Origin: Echinostoma caproni
Lineage: Eukaryota; Platyhelminthes; Trematoda; Plagiorchiida; Echinostomatidae
Assembly (NCBI GenBank): GCA_900618425.1
Contig: UZAN01039946.1
Span: 36,743-100,742, forward strand
Length of the DNA stretch: 64,000 bases
Direction: 5' to 3'
Shown piece after piece: positions 26,697 through 41,600 of the stretch. The notes under the pieces are model-generated. The model was not told the DNA's origin, searched no databases, and was given only the letters and a program-made list of their open reading frames with translations. Position 1 is the stretch's first letter. Every line of letters begins with the position of its first letter. The position numbers and the translations under genes are program-made.

Positions 26697-29600
26697 CTGT
26701 ACACACGAGGGAGTGGAGCGAAGAGAGGAGAAGAACAGTTGGCTGTCAATTTACCCGTAAGCACATTTATCAGAGGCCAGTTTGATCGAATAAAGCTCAG
26801 CGTTAACTGACTGAATAATTGCTGGTTAAAATGAAATCAGTTGGAGATAGAGATAACCAAAGGATGAATTTCGATTACTTTAGGCGAATTCGCCAAAACA
26901 CATCCATGCTAGTGACATCGATCTAGCACAAAAGAATGCAATAACAGTCGGTGGTATACTGATTACAATTGCTCCAGTAAAATTGCAGCAATTTTCATGG
27001 GACTGAGATCACGGTCAAATTCACACGTTTCTGTCTAGCGCAAAGATTTGGTGACAGTAAATTTTCAACTAAGGACTGAACAGCTTCATCGAACTCCTCG
27101 GTGACCCAACGATGCAGCTAACATTTACAACAGTATATTGCAATTAGTGATGCAGTACATACTTAGGCTTGACTACCACAATTTTGATGTAGACAAACCG
27201 TTCCTAACTTGCAGCTTGCAGAAGTGCAAAGGAAATAGGTAAATTGGTCGATGTGTTATTAGTGTGACAATCACTGGCTGCTCGTGAACTGATTGCACCC
27301 GATATTGGCTCATACTTCTAGAGTACCATCAACACCAATGTCTAAAAACTTCAAATCACACCCGATAACTTTTAATTGCCTAGAACCGTCTTCTACATCA
27401 CTGACTCTATCTATTGTCAAATGACTTATTGACCTACCTGAAGCATTTTATCCCTGATATTTTTCTCGAAGGGCTGATTTTTCATCAAAACAGTTGCTGT
27501 TATCTACTTTGGTGGCTTACATTTCGTTTATATAAAATAATGCAGGTTAATGAGATGTGTCGCCAAAGACGTTGACAAACAGTTGAATGGAAAAAATATG
27601 CCTCATGTAGTAACAAGTCTTATATTTGCTTTTTGGATCTGCAAAGGCACTATGCTAACACAAATAAGTATGTATAAAAAACCGCCCGCTGCGAACATCG
27701 TGACAGCAGTCTATTGTAATTCATCCACGAGGAATCTCTTTCTGAAAGACGATAGCAATCACCTTTTTTATCACCTGAAAAACTGTTTGGCTTCAATTCA
27801 GCCCAACGATGTTGAAATAGGCGGTAATGAATGTCCCAAAAATAAAATCAACATCTCCAATCATTTCCATCCATTTCATACCTGAGTAGATTATCATTGC
27901 CTACATATAAGTGTGAAGGGGGAGAGCCCACGCAATAACATCAACCTCGTATACGCGGCACGTCAGAAGCCAATGAACTCATTGTTTGACCGTTCGAAAT
28001 CCAAGAGTCCCAAGTAAATCACCGCCTGAACTGTGAAACGGTCACACCCGCAGAGAACAGGACAAACAATTAGATGCCCTGCACACCGTACCGTATTGCT
28101 GTTGCAGCCAACAGGATGTGTGTGACACAGACAAACAATTATGCATACGACAACACGCAACAGCCTTCATACAGTATGCGCTGGGCAGAGGTCACAAAGT
28201 TGAAACGGTGTGCAGGTGGATTGAGGTAGTGATCGAGTGGCGAGCGAAGTAATTCTCGGAGCTCTACACTCAGTCTGTTCATTCAATCAATACGTCAAAG
28301 TAGACCTTCCTTACAGTGTTAGTCAAAATAAATGAGAGCTATTCCTCACCAGAACAGAACATACACAGTTCAATCCGTTAGGAGGGAGTGCACAGAACCC
28401 GTCAGGCCACCCATCGATTGGCGTCAGACCACAAGTGCGGGCATGACACCTAAAGCCGAATTANNNNNNNNNNNNNNNNNNNNNNNNNNNNNNNNNNNNN
28501 NNNNNNNNNNNNNNNNNNNNNNNNNNNNNNNNNNNNNNNNNNNNNNNNNNNNNNNNNNNNNNNNNNNNNNNNNNNNNNNNNNNNNNNNNNNNNNNNNNNN
28601 NNNNNNNNNNNNNNNNNNNNNNNNNNNNNNNNNNNNNNNNNNNNNNNNNNNNNNNNNNNNNNNNNNNNNNNNNNNNNNNNNNNNNNNNNNNNNNNNNNNN
28701 NNNNNNNNNNNNNNNNNNNNNNNNNNNNNNNNNNNNNNNNNNNNNNNNNNNNNNNNNNNNNNNNNNNNNNNNNNNNNNNNNNNNNNNNNNNNNNNNNNNN
28801 NNNNNNNNNNNNNNNNNNNNNNNNTAATTCCGGTTTGGATGGCAGGCAAATTAGACAGCTGTCGTCTGATAGATGAATTGGAGTGTCAAGGTGACGACGT
28901 GATTGCTGCGTCATCACGTACGCCGAATTTACCACACATATTTGCGTGTTGCGTCATGATGCATGATATACTCTGTCGTTTTCTGAGCTGTGTTTTCTCT
29001 CCGCTGTTGGGGCTGGTCAAGAGGCGCGCGCATCAAGCATACGACTTGGCAAGACATAACACAATCCATCCAATCCAATCTATGCTCACAATTGTCGAAT
29101 TATAAAGGATTGCTATCAGCTGACTGTAATTTGTGAATGATACTTAGTTGACTCTTATTCTCGTTAAGAAAATTCCACTGTTTCGTTGCTGACTACCAGC
29201 CTTCCGTGCAATATGGAAAGCTAATGAGAAAGAAATGATTTTATAACACAGACTGGAAATTGTTATGTCATTGTTGTTGGAAGCAGAGTTTGCCCATAAC
29301 GAATTTGAATAGAGAACCCAATAACTTATATTTATATAACGTATTGCAGGTTTTACCCTACCTATTTAATTCCACTTCCTTTTCTATTATAAATGTGCAT
29401 ATACAAGTATTAGACAAGGATCGTGTATCTCAAGGGATATGCGTATACTATTCTCCTTCAGAAAACGCGGTGAATTACGTAACTTCCGAGGAGTAAACTG
29501 GACCACAACAAAACAACCGGAAACTATAAACACATTGCCTAATATGCGTGACAAAAGCAGGTTATCCTCAGAGAATTTTGACAATTCACTGTGAGCAGTT

Positions 29601-32600
29601 CATGAGATGTCATTCCGTTTATTTACCACAAACAAAAGTACTGCGTTTGTTGTGTCTGATTGAACTTACTGACTATTTCCCGTTCACCCGATTTCTTCTT
29701 TCCATAGCTCTTGGAGAACACTAAGGAGGAAGAATGATATGGTTATGAACTCGAGAAGCGCGAATTTTAATTAGTGAACACATAATGCAAGCCTTTTTTT
29801 AAAGGATTAAGGTCTAGTTTGAAAATGAATGAATATAGGGATGTCGCTCAACAGGTTATTGTTATAAATAAACATGATAGGAGATCGATTGTCGGGTTAA
29901 ATCAAGGTTATCGCAAGCGATTAGCGGGTGTTTGATAAAAACAAAATGAATATGTCTAAGGAAAAAAACGTTCACATGATTTCTCATTGAACTGGTCATT
30001 ATGGTTATTCAATAAAACAAATTCCATAGTTATTCGTCAGATGATCGTCCAGGTGGTTTGCCAATTCAGCCAAGTCGCCAACGGTGCAAAGGCAATCTCG
30101 ATTGCGTTAGGGATTAAATGGAGACGTAAATGGAGCCGCACAGTATTTTATGTGACGCCATTTGAAAAGCTTTACATAACATGAGAGGGTGTGGTCTGTT
30201 TTCATGTGGGAAGTCGACAGACTCCGCAGAAACTTGAGCAACGAAAGCATCATCGTGTGAAAATCGCCAACAAAAGGATCTTCGTAAAAAAAACAAAGAT
30301 TGTAGGATTATGGATGAGTTGCTTTTATTCCGGCTTCGCCTCCTGGAGGTTTCATTGGTTCTTGTCGGTTCGACCTTTCATATTTATGAGCCAAATACCT
30401 TCATCCTGTCATTTTTTGGTTTGATAAAATACAAGGAACAGAAAATATTTTTCGGCATCCATTTTGTGCAACTGACATTGCTGTATATGCATCAGGCCAC
30501 CTGATTTCTATCAGCAATCAAATCACGTGATAAATACGTTCTCTTCTCAGATTGATTGTTGGTCAGACTTTTAACCTTGTTGATAGATCATCTAGCTACA
30601 CAATTGTTTTTATCTTGTTCTGAGCAGAAAAAAAGCTTCATGAGATGTACACGAGTTGTGTGATTGATAGTCTTACAGTTGCATTGACTTTTGGTGATTG
30701 CTGCAGTCATGACTTAGTTACTGTTGTCCAGTGTTTTACTACCGAACCCGTAATAGCACAGTCCATGTGGCCGGTGTAAGCGCTAAATCAGTAATCACAT
30801 GTAAGTAATAGTATACCATGATCTTTTCCGTATATAACAAAAACGAGTAACAGGGTCCCAGATATCTGTTAGCTGTCAGAGCGGTTAGATTATACACCGT
30901 GGTCAATGATTTTAGATAAATCCGCCACATAGCCCGGTGATTTTGATTGATATTAAAGTTGAAACAAAATACTGAAATGAATAACGAGTCTCTGAATGTC
31001 GAAACAGCAATCGAAACATCGTATTTCCAAAACGATCTGGTTATACAAATATAAAAAAATCAGATGAACATCTGTTTGATCATTACAGAAAGTTGGTACC
31101 AGTGAAAAAATCAAGACACCAGTTATACCGTGTCTCCAAATAAAAGCGTGCAATGTTATCGGACATTCTGTTTGATTCATTGTTATATTCTATCGACAAT
31201 AAGTCCCTTAAACTGCTGGTGATTAGCGGATTTCCGAGGTCTTTTGTTGGATCGAATTACGATAAGATCACAATCCCACTACAGATTTCGACTCCACATC
31301 AAGTGGTCTAATGTGCTTCTTTGCACTTTCGTCGGTCAGTCGAATATTTAGTCCTTCAAGAGAGATTTTACACCCATCTGTTTCTATGCGAGTGAGAACA
31401 ACCACCTACGGATTACAATGAGACTGAGCTTAAGCTCAAACAAAAAATGGTACATTCTGCAATAATTGTCTAGCAAGAATCCAAATATCTGAGATTACTA
31501 CAATCGGGCCAACCTCTTGATGGCACACAGATTGCCTTTCAAATGTCTGAGCAGTTCTGTACAGTTCTGTTTTGTTTTTCACCTCATACTTCACAGAACG
31601 GGTAGTTAGATGCAGAACAAATTGTTTTCGACCACACAGCGTGCCCGTCGAGGGTGGGTGGATAAACAGACTAGTCGATCGTAAATCACACACATGTGTC
31701 TGAATATCTGAGCCCCGTTCACAGAACGCTTTGTTTCATCTAGGTGTGAAATCACTGCCCCGGTGAGTGGCCTGACCGATCGAACATGATAAGGATAGAA
31801 CAGCGGACACTTCATTTTATCCCTAAACACCGTGTCCCCTAACGGGTCTCTAATGGGCGGATGCATTGGTCAAAGATGTTGTTATTAGGACCCACAGTTA
31901 ATGAAAAGCATGTAAGATAATGCAATTTAGTGAATGCATCCTGACAGACGTAATTACATGTTGTATCATTTGTGAAATATACAAAAATGAGGCACGTTAG
32001 GTTGTCAAAGCATTAGATTCCTTGCAAGTAAGGTTCAAATTTAAGATTACTCCAGAAAAGCATATGTGTATTTATATGTTTATAATTGTTGTTTTGTGAT
32101 TGAGTGAGGAAAGGTGCCTCAGTTTGTCCGATGGACAGTGTGGTCTTTAGATATTGAGAGATGTACAATAAGCGACAATACGTAGAGTCCTGTTAACCTC
32201 ACCACAGGATCCGTGCAGTACATCCGTTAATAATCTTTTCTGACGGCTGATGAAATACAATTTTAATTTGATATCCACCCCGTTGTTGAGTTAGTAAATT
32301 AGGAGGATATAACGAAGGATTAGTTAATATTTCCTTCGGATATACAGCACGTGACACGAGGTCCAAATCAAAGATGTAGTCCATTAAATGTTAGCGCCAC
32401 ATAAATGGTAGAGTTCTCTGTGGCAGAAACTCACCCACTATAGGCTTATGCCTATGTCTTGACGTTTTTGGTCGACAAGATCCAGACACTACTGAAGAAT
32501 GAATTCATTTCGGTGAACAGATCATCAACCAAGTCTCGGATGTTTACCGGAAATGACAATTTTCCAACTCTCATGAATACCAGTTCAAAAACAGTTAAAA

Positions 32601-35600
32601 CCACTTTCATTTAAACGACTGATGTCCGAGACGTCTTTGTAAGAAGTGCCTATCCAGAACAACCAATGACATCGGACGTTTTGATCTTGCGCAAAACAAG
32701 ACAGATATTTCTCGGTTCCGACAACTTGAGAGCACATAAGTGACTCCAATAAGACATCAAATGGGTAAAATTAAATTATAAGTAAATAAGTAAATAAATT
32801 ATAAGTATTATGCTTCAAACTTGAATTAGATCAAGAGTGTTTTTATCGTGTAGCTCTACTTCAGGAAGTCAATGTGCTCTCTGAAAACTGTTTTTTTTCA
32901 GCGATAGTCAATCAAATCGAGGCTTGCTCCACACTGGTGATAGATCAGAATGAGCAGCCGATCAATATTCTTGACAACTCTTCATTTAACCGATCAGTGT
33001 ATAAAGGAACGTATTCGGCTTCCATCTTTTTTCTACCAAAGCATTTTTTTGGTGCAATAAGCTAAATTTCTACTCTCTCTTTTGCCTGTGTATTGTTATC
33101 TCATACAATCGCTATTTGAACGAAAATCGTATTCGTAGAACTACTATTCGGCAATTCTGTATTAGACAATCCCTGTAGTTATAGCACCGTAGCTCAGTGG
33201 ACTAATGCATAAAATTCGAGACAGTAGTAAAGAGTACATAGCAGTTCAAGGATGTATCCGATTAGACTTCCGTTGGTTTACAAATAAACTGCATTCTTTA
33301 AATTCATCGTTGTTTCTTATGATTTATTTGCGCATATATTCATCTTCATGTAACTTTCAAGCTGAAAAGTCTCGTTATTACGGAGTTCATGGAACGGGAT
33401 GGACACCTTTTTCACGGCGCAAACAGGGAACCAATTATCTGAAGAGTATGAATGTGCATTTGGGAAACTTCAATTCCTAGCATTTTTATTCCATAAGCCA
33501 GTTTCATTTTCAGTTTTCACAACCACTAACCATGCACTTTTGTGCGCCGGTTTTGATTGCTGTCTTTTGGACACGCTTATTTGGATAAAAGAGAGGGATG
33601 AAAATTGAAATGTTGAAAGCCAATTTAAGCGGAGGACAGAGAATTTATAAAGACTGGTGTTAACGGAATAGTGAGTACATGCATGAGCGTCACTGTTCGG
33701 ACACAAAGCCGTATCGCTCAGTGTCTCTAACCATCGGTGACCAGCCAGGGAGCCTACTGTGACCTACGTGACCTAGTCGCCTGGTTAGGGTATTTATACC
33801 TTCGTGTCACGTCTTCGTTTGACCACCCTAGACCTTTTTACACCCGCTCCCAGACTCGGCAAACATCGCTCGCCGTGACAACCTATCCGGTGACATACGT
33901 AACACATGCCCAAACCAACATAATCTATGGAGGTCGACTACTTACCGTGGTGGACGACCGCGACCACATAAAACTCTGCGCAGCATTGCTCGTCTGGTGA
34001 CGCCACCAGACTCATGCAATACGACGTAGACAGCCGTGTTTGAACAGCGAAAATTTATTTTTATCACGTATCCATAGCGACGAAGTGTCTGCAGCGGAGA
34101 GCAGCACTGATCCGATTACAGCAGCATACACTCGACACTTCACAGACAACTTGATTTCGCAATGACGCGGTAGGAAAACTACAAGTTTATGGAATAAACA
34201 GCCAGAGCATTACACTCGCTGATTCATTTTACCAGAAAAACCTTGGAAAAATCGCCCGAATCAGATGAATTTGGTCTTTTGGATCTAACTTCGTTATGAT
34301 GTAAAAATGAGAGATAAGAGCAATAACATCTATCAACTCGAAAAATAACAGCACTTACACGATTTGTCCTTTGATTTTGAGGATTTGGCTAGTGAGAGGT
34401 TCTTCAACCCTGGAATAAAAAAAGAACGCATTGTGTTTTTTATTCACATCAGGACACATCCGATACTAGATGCCGTTTTGGTTGCCACGCCATAGGAAGC
34501 TGAACGAAGCCAAATCACCGAGGCTAGGTTTAAACATGCATAGGCAAGCGCATGGCGGTCCCTCGACCGGGGAGTCTCTTTGTAGAAAACCAAATTACAA
34601 ATAGACAGCGGAAGCAATCTCCGGCCTGATCGCAGTCAGGGTTTAGCGTTTGAACCTCAATCACGAAGAATATTAGCTAATTTCTACTCGTTCTCAATCC
34701 GTGCGCAGAATCAAGTTCGTTGGTTTTGTATGTCAATACATGACTTGTCATGTCTTCTCACAATTGAGATGCGCGGGTGGTATATCATTGCCGGAAATTC
34801 CGAGTAGTTTTACAGACTGTGGAATGCCGGGCTACCAAATTTAGTAAGACAAAAGTAACAAATAGCAACAGGTGTCTTGAGTGCATTGTTGGTACGTGCA
34901 TTAAAAAACCCTAAATTTGATGAATTGTTTTTTTCGGACATCACACACAATCTATCAGGGCGCATGTTTCCAAGCAAACGAAATATCAAACGATGCCATC
35001 CGTTTAGATCTAAGGAACTCTGCACAGTGTATGTGTAAATCATACTACACCAAAACATGTTAGAGAAGCACAGAAACCAAATCATTAAACATCAAATGTT
35101 AGCCTTCTTCGTTATCTTAGAGCTCCTCTATTAGTTCATCGGACACCGACATCGGTAAGCAAAGTGGTTGCTGGTAGCACACGAAACATCATTTTTAACG
35201 CAAACTCCGAACAGCTATTTAGCCCACCCCCCACTGATGGCTCACCGATTGTTGGCACCGCATTCCGTTCCCTGATTATTGTGATCTCTGCACAGAATCA
35301 GGGAAATCATGCCGAAATGTGAAAATCTTTGGTGACGGAAATAGGTATTTCGCATACAACTCGCTGCTACCGACCATTCGAAAAGCACAATCGATGCTCT
35401 AACGATGGGGGCACCAAAAATGTAGAACACGTTTACCTTATTGGTTTCGGGATTTCAGTTGACATGTGAATGAGGTGTTTGTGATCAATCCCGAAATCGG
35501 GACAGATCAGAACTTTCGAGGTTCCGATTTCATTTTCGTGATTGTTTTGGATCAAACATCCAACTGCCGCTGTGTTATTGTAGTCGAAATATGGTGAGGT

Positions 35601-38600
35601 TAAACCATCGCCATGTGACTCTCTCCGCTTTTCTTCTAAACTGACACGTAGCGCACAGCGTTCGCGAAATCCCTCTCCATCAACCCCATTGGTAAAATGT
35701 TATGAAGCGAATAACGGAATATTTGTTCGATCAGTTACGATTATTGAATTCCCACAGGAGTTAACGGAGTGTAGAACAATAGTGACTATATTATACAATC
35801 GCAAAACTTCAGACAGTGCAATCATTTTGGCCCCATCGAGGGTTGTACTACGAACGTCCGGGGAACAAAATGGAAGCGAACACAAGTTTTTTCCATCGAG
35901 AAGTTGACGGCAATGATGAGGTTCGACTATACGGATAAGAGATTGGTACAGTTACTTCCTATAGTATAGTTACTTCCTACGGTAATTGGAAGATAATAGA
36001 ATTTGGTTTGTGATAATTGATATTGGTGAGCTTGCATAAAGCAAGAAACTCGATTACCGGGGTGAATTCACGTTATGCACAAACCTCGTTTTTCGCGTTT
36101 CTCAGAATCTTGAACAGGAATGAGAGAGGGGAAACATAAACAACAACTGTGTATGTGGAGTAGTTTGTGCTAGAACAGTGATTCATGTAACTCCTGGTTA
36201 ACCCGTGGAATTAGTTATCGGAGGCTTTGTTATCAGTAGATATAGTTGTAAATCGCAGGTGCTATATTGCTTTGTGATTTGATTGCGTTCATTAGTGAAG
36301 ATTACGCAATCGACATGTCATGGATGCAATCTGATTGATTGGTGCATCACTGAGCCGTTCTCTTATGCGCGATTCGTTCCATATATATGCGTATTGATAC
36401 ATACTCAAAGAGAAAATACATACTGACTGTTGTCTCAACCTGTGTTCTCTCTCCACGTTATTGTTGGGGGTTAAGCAAGAGTCGTTCGTGTCATTCGTGC
36501 GTATAGTCGGAAGACAACAAACTGGTCTACAGTTCGAGCGAAATAGTACCGTGCACCTTGCGAGTTCTGTACCAGTCTTTCACTATAAACTTGTTGAGGT
36601 TTAGTCATTCAACTAGTTGCTTACGAGTGTTTTATCTAAGTTCGTGAAATGCCTCTCCGGGCAACTTACAGGAATCACATAAACATAACACGTGATGTTC
36701 AAAGGTGAAAGATGCTTTGATTCCTTGTTTGCATTAGCATGCGTTTTTCGGTAAGGCAAGTCTGGGTGCGGTATCCACACTGAATTAGGTGACGATAAGT
36801 ACTAGCAGTAAAGGCTCAGAGTGTCCGCTGTTTTGCATGACCGATGTGAGTCAAATGATTGGAGCCGATCACCAATCACCACACAACGTACAATTTCGCC
36901 CCGACGTTATTCTACACCCAGCCTGTTTCTCGTTTCTGGGCAATATTTCGCATGATTGATTTCTCCACGAGTTTATCAGCAAAATAAACGAATGTTAGTA
37001 AACAGAACGAAAAAACTAACTGATAAAAATATTTTGCCATTTTAGACTTCAATGTTTGTGAAAACGACGCAAATAGACACGTATGTTGAGCATTTAGATC
37101 TGGTTATACTCAGTAAGTACTGTGATGTTTTAAACGTATATGATTTAAATATGGATTACATTGTCCGTTGAAAGGATGGTTTGTAAAACAAAAAACAAAA
37201 TAGATATCAAATCTTGGCGGTAATCTATACTCTCTCTTAGAACACCATTTCTGATACACAGATACACTCTCATTCATATTTGTTACGTCACAATTTATTC
37301 AAGGGCCGAGTCTCTTTCGGATCGATCTCAAATGCTGTTCTCGCTCTATCAGTCTGTATTGACCAGTAAGTTAACCCAAGAGTTAACCCGGATCAAATAA
37401 AATGAAATGTGCACATTAGCTGAAATTGAAATTATCTTATTTAAAAATCCCAAAAGATGTCCCGGCAAGTGCTTATTTAGGTGCACTTCATCTCTCGTGT
37501 GTTCACAAAGCTTTCCTTCACCCTGCACACACACATACTCATAGTCACGGAGATCCCACGAAAATGGGTCACACAGTCACAAGGCAAAACCGAACCGAAT
37601 GCAGGATAGCAGTGTTAAGGTGAAGCGCACATGTACACACCGCGCTCCACATTCCGCATAATCCAATACTTCCATCCTAAGGTTTTATCGTCACCTAATT
37701 GTAATGGCACGAGTACTTTCAGCTTCGATTACATTTAGTGTGGATTAATCCGAATCCTAAGCTCACGTTAGCACAATCTTCCCTTTGGGTCACTATCGAA
37801 GTTTGAGCCAAAGTACCTAAGGTCTAAAACCGTACAATAACCTTGATCGTCTAATCTGAAGAAGGAAGTGCGGGATAAATTTAAATCAACAATATTTCTT
37901 ATTTTAAACTATCCCACCCGTCTGTTAGAACATATTTCAAAGTAATTTCAATTGTCCTTCCAATGGATCAGTTATGGCTAACTTGTTTGATCGTTGGTCC
38001 AGACACGCATTTTAGCCACACCCCAAATACAGTACTGGCCGATTGTGATGCAGTAAAATATTTTCTTTATGATCAAATGGAATTGCATTATATTTATCAC
38101 CTGTATTATTGCTTTAGGTATGGACAATAATTTATCCCTTGTATACTTCGATCTATGTAAAAATGCCGCTAAGGGATACAAATGTCAGTAATAAAAGGTT
38201 TACACATAAATCAAAATCTTCGCGTATTCTTACCAAAGGTTTTATTCTTGGACAACGGGGGAACATTTTCCGCGAATTCACCTTGCACATTTCCAGGGGG
38301 TGTATAGTGCCCAACTAGGAATATTTTATGTCCGTCGGCTGTAGAAGCCCGACCAAAACCGGCGTTGGTTGTGCTCTTCCATATAACCTGGGTGAAATGT
38401 CCTGGAGGAAACAAATTACGGCATTCTTTGCATAAATGAAAGCTTTTCGCTTTTTGCTGTGGTTTGGCGAAAAGGCCATCATTAATTTTGATTGCAACTA
38501 CGTCGTCTGATGATGGTGATATTGAGGCTGATTTCGGCTCCCATGTACTTACCTTTTTACCGTTCTCCTCATTGGTTAATCTCGTAATCAAATTTGTACA

Positions 38601-41600
38601 ACAGCTACAATTCATTACATAGAAATTCCTTTTCACTCAATCACGCTCTAGGTCACAAGTAGATTGACAGATTCCAGCACAGACCAAGCGAGTAACCAGT
38701 TCTTGATGATCAGCTGATGAACTGGACTACATTTTGGACAACTTAGTTTTTTAGCTGCTCATTTTTCCACATGATCAATAACCATTCCAAAATGACGGTG
38801 ATACAATGTGGAAACATGAGAAAGCAAGTCAAATGCGACAAACGTGTGGCGTGCTTGGGTAACCTGCTTGCACTTGTAACAAGCCATTTATTAAGAAGGT
38901 CATACTTAAGTGGAAAACACATTAAGAACATGTGGAGATAAATATCTCTCTCAGTTGTATGGTGTGTATATATTTGTGAAGACTTTGAGCATCAATTTTC
39001 ACATCCCACTTAATTCGGTTTCTCTCGGATAATCTCGACGAGCAGAAGTAAAACTCGTATTCACCGAGTAAGGGAGAAGCTAAGTGACATCGACACAATG
39101 TGTCTATCTCACGCTTTGTGTGATTCAATTTAGTATTAACCCCGCAAAACTGCCTGAAACTGGTTAGGGTTTCTGAATGTGTTCCTTTTCCTGATTGAAA
39201 GATTTAATATTAGATGGCCGTTACTGCCTCCAAATGTCAAAAACTCATCATCTCTTGGTTGTATTCCAAACTATTCTTGAGAGTTTCATGGGGATCTCAA
39301 ATTCATATTCAATTACCTAACAGTGATTCTTCGTAGTTATAATTCTTCTACTATTTTGCGCAGCTTTTAATCAAACCGAGAAGTTAACAGGATGAGATTT
39401 TTGTTGAATAAGAGATTCAGGGCAATAAGGAAAACAATTGTTGCTTAGTTTAATGATGAAATTGTTCCATCCAACTGGAGGGAGGAATTCTGTAGAGTGA
39501 AGAGAGTTTGCATATTTTGCATGCACCACATTTAAGTGGGTCATATAGGTCACGTGATTAACAAGCGGCTAAAAACAACAGTAATGAGCTGATCCGACAA
39601 CCTTTTAAACCAGAAACATCGTCCCGCCCATTCAGCTCAAGGTTGAAACTACCGGTAGAACTCACCCAAGCTGAGCACAATCATCAAAATCAGATGCTTG
39701 TGTGTGTGCGTCTGTGAGCGGCTACCGAGTGAGCTGTGAATTNNNNNNNNNNNNNNNNNNNNNNNNNNNNNNNNNNNNNNNNNNNNNNNNNNNNNNNNNN
39801 NNNNNNNNNNNNNNNNNNNNNNNNNNNNNNNNNNNNNNNNNNNNNNNNNNNNNNNNNNNNNNNNNNNNNNNNNNNNNNNNNNNNNNNNNNNNNNNNNNNN
39901 NNNNNNNNNNNNNNNNNNNNNNNNNNNNNNNNNNNNNNNNNNNNNNNNNNNNNNNNNNNNNNNNNNNNNNNNNNNNNNNNNNNNNNNNNNNNNNNNNNNN
40001 NNNNNNNNNNNNNNNNNNNNNNNNNNNNNNNNNNNNNNNNNNNNNNNNNNNNNNNNNNNNNNNNNNNNNNNNNNNNNNNNNNNNNNNNNNNNNNNNNNNN
40101 NNNNNNNNNNNNNNNNNNNNNNNNNNNNNNNNNNNNNNNNNNNNNNNNNNNNNNNNNNNNNNNNNNNNNNNNNNNNNNNNNNNNNNNNNNNNNNNNNNNN
40201 NNNNNNNNNNNNNNNNNNNNNNNNNNNNNNNNNNNNNNNNNNNNNNNNNNNNNNNNNNNNNNNNNNNNNNNNNNNNNNNNNNNNNNNNNNNNNNNNNNNN
40301 NNNNNNNNNNNNNNNNNNNNNNNNNNNNNNNNNNNNNNNNNNNNNNNNNNNNNNNNNNNNNNNNNNNNNNNNNNNNNNNNNNNNNNNNNNNNNNNNNNNN
40401 NNNNNNNNNNNNNNNNNNNNNNNNNNNNNNNNNNNNNNNNNNNNNNNNNNNNNNNNNNNNNNNNNNNNNNNNNNNNNNNNNNNNNNNNNNNNNNNNNNNN
40501 NNNNNNNNNNNNNNNNNNNNNNNNNNNNNNNNNNNNNNNNNNNNNNNNNNNNNNNNNNNNNNNNNNNNNNNNNNNNNNNNNNNNNNNNNNNNNNNNNNNN
40601 NNNNNNNNNNNNNNNNNNNNGAGCAATCAGTTCCCCAAAGTTGAGAAATAAATGGTAAAAGGAATATCAAACTTGTGTGGATGAGTTGGCAATAAATGAA
40701 ATGAACTTCACTAGGATATACACTGAATGAGACAATAGCGCTTTTATTGCATGTCCGGACGAGGAAAAGTTTGAATTGGGATAGGTATGGCAAATGGAGA
40801 CAGCTTTGGAGATTTAGTTGCGTGGGAAAGGTTGGTCGAAATTAGTCGAAAGATGTTTGGTCAGTTGCACTGAAACGCTTGCGAACAAACATCAACAATT
40901 CCATCGTAATAAATAAAACTGAATCTAGATAGAAATCTTTAAAGAGAAAAACAGTGAAACTTTTATATTTAAACTCAGAAAAAGCACGCAGGTGTATTGA
41001 TTGACCTGTAGAAGACTGTGAAGAAGACCGTGTGCATGAGTGGCATGGAAGAAATTCTAACTCAGGGCCATGGATGGTCTTTACCACTCATTCCATATTA
41101 CTGATACATGTGCTGTTGATATCGGTAAGAATTGTGCCACCAATGCTATTCCTGTCATTGAAAATCATGTAGATAGAAATTTATTTGCCCCTTATTAGCG
41201 CGAAATTTATTTAGCAATTCCCGTTTACCCAAAGAAAACGTGCAATGAATTAGTTCAATAGAAACCTATAATAATCTAAGATGTGAATGTCGTTTAAAAC
41301 TTGTGTGGAGTAGTTAATAAACCGACCTTTTATTGTAATTCATTAAGTCACTGGGTATCTCGCATTTGTTAGGCAAAAAACTACTTGAATTCGAACTGAA
41401 AATGAACAGTTATGTGCAGCACATGTATTGAATCGCTGCAATTCTGTTCTTGTCTTGTTTTCATAAAGGTGTACAATCCTTGGTTCTAAAAGTGAACAAT
41501 ACCTTGCATAATTCAATAAGTATTGATAATTTTAACCTGTTCGCTTTGGTCTCTACTTTTGGATTGAAACTGCTGGCAATCCTGATAATTCTCATGAGTT

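Noticed and set aside
27550..27885. 111-codon plus-strand frame in CAP intron 6
   Set aside because: No splice-site support, no motif, and ordinary AT-rich codon content; probably chance.
28455..28832. Complementary GAATTA/TAATTC at the two edges of the first gap
   Set aside because: Only six bases, compatible with chance or with assembly end trimming; not evidence of an inverted repeat.
28332..29105. Long frames through 28464-28824, 39743-40620 and 51997-52741
   Set aside because: They exist only because N runs contain no stop codons.
29188..29222. 24-nt minus-strand segment after a CTTTCTCATTAG acceptor
   Set aside because: Open in phase 1, but the donor is GTAGTC, too far from consensus to count.
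33941..33972. Minus-strand 30-nt splice-delimited segment with GTAAGT donor in the GC-rich island
   Set aside because: The acceptor has no pyrimidine tract and the peptide (FYVVAVVHH) is hydrophobic, unlike the basic tail; likely part of the island's repeat.
37812..37858. Excellent minus-strand acceptor (CTTCCTTCTTCAG) followed by 39 nt and GTACTT
   Set aside because: The phase-1 frame hits a TAG at once, so it cannot be a CAP cassette exon.
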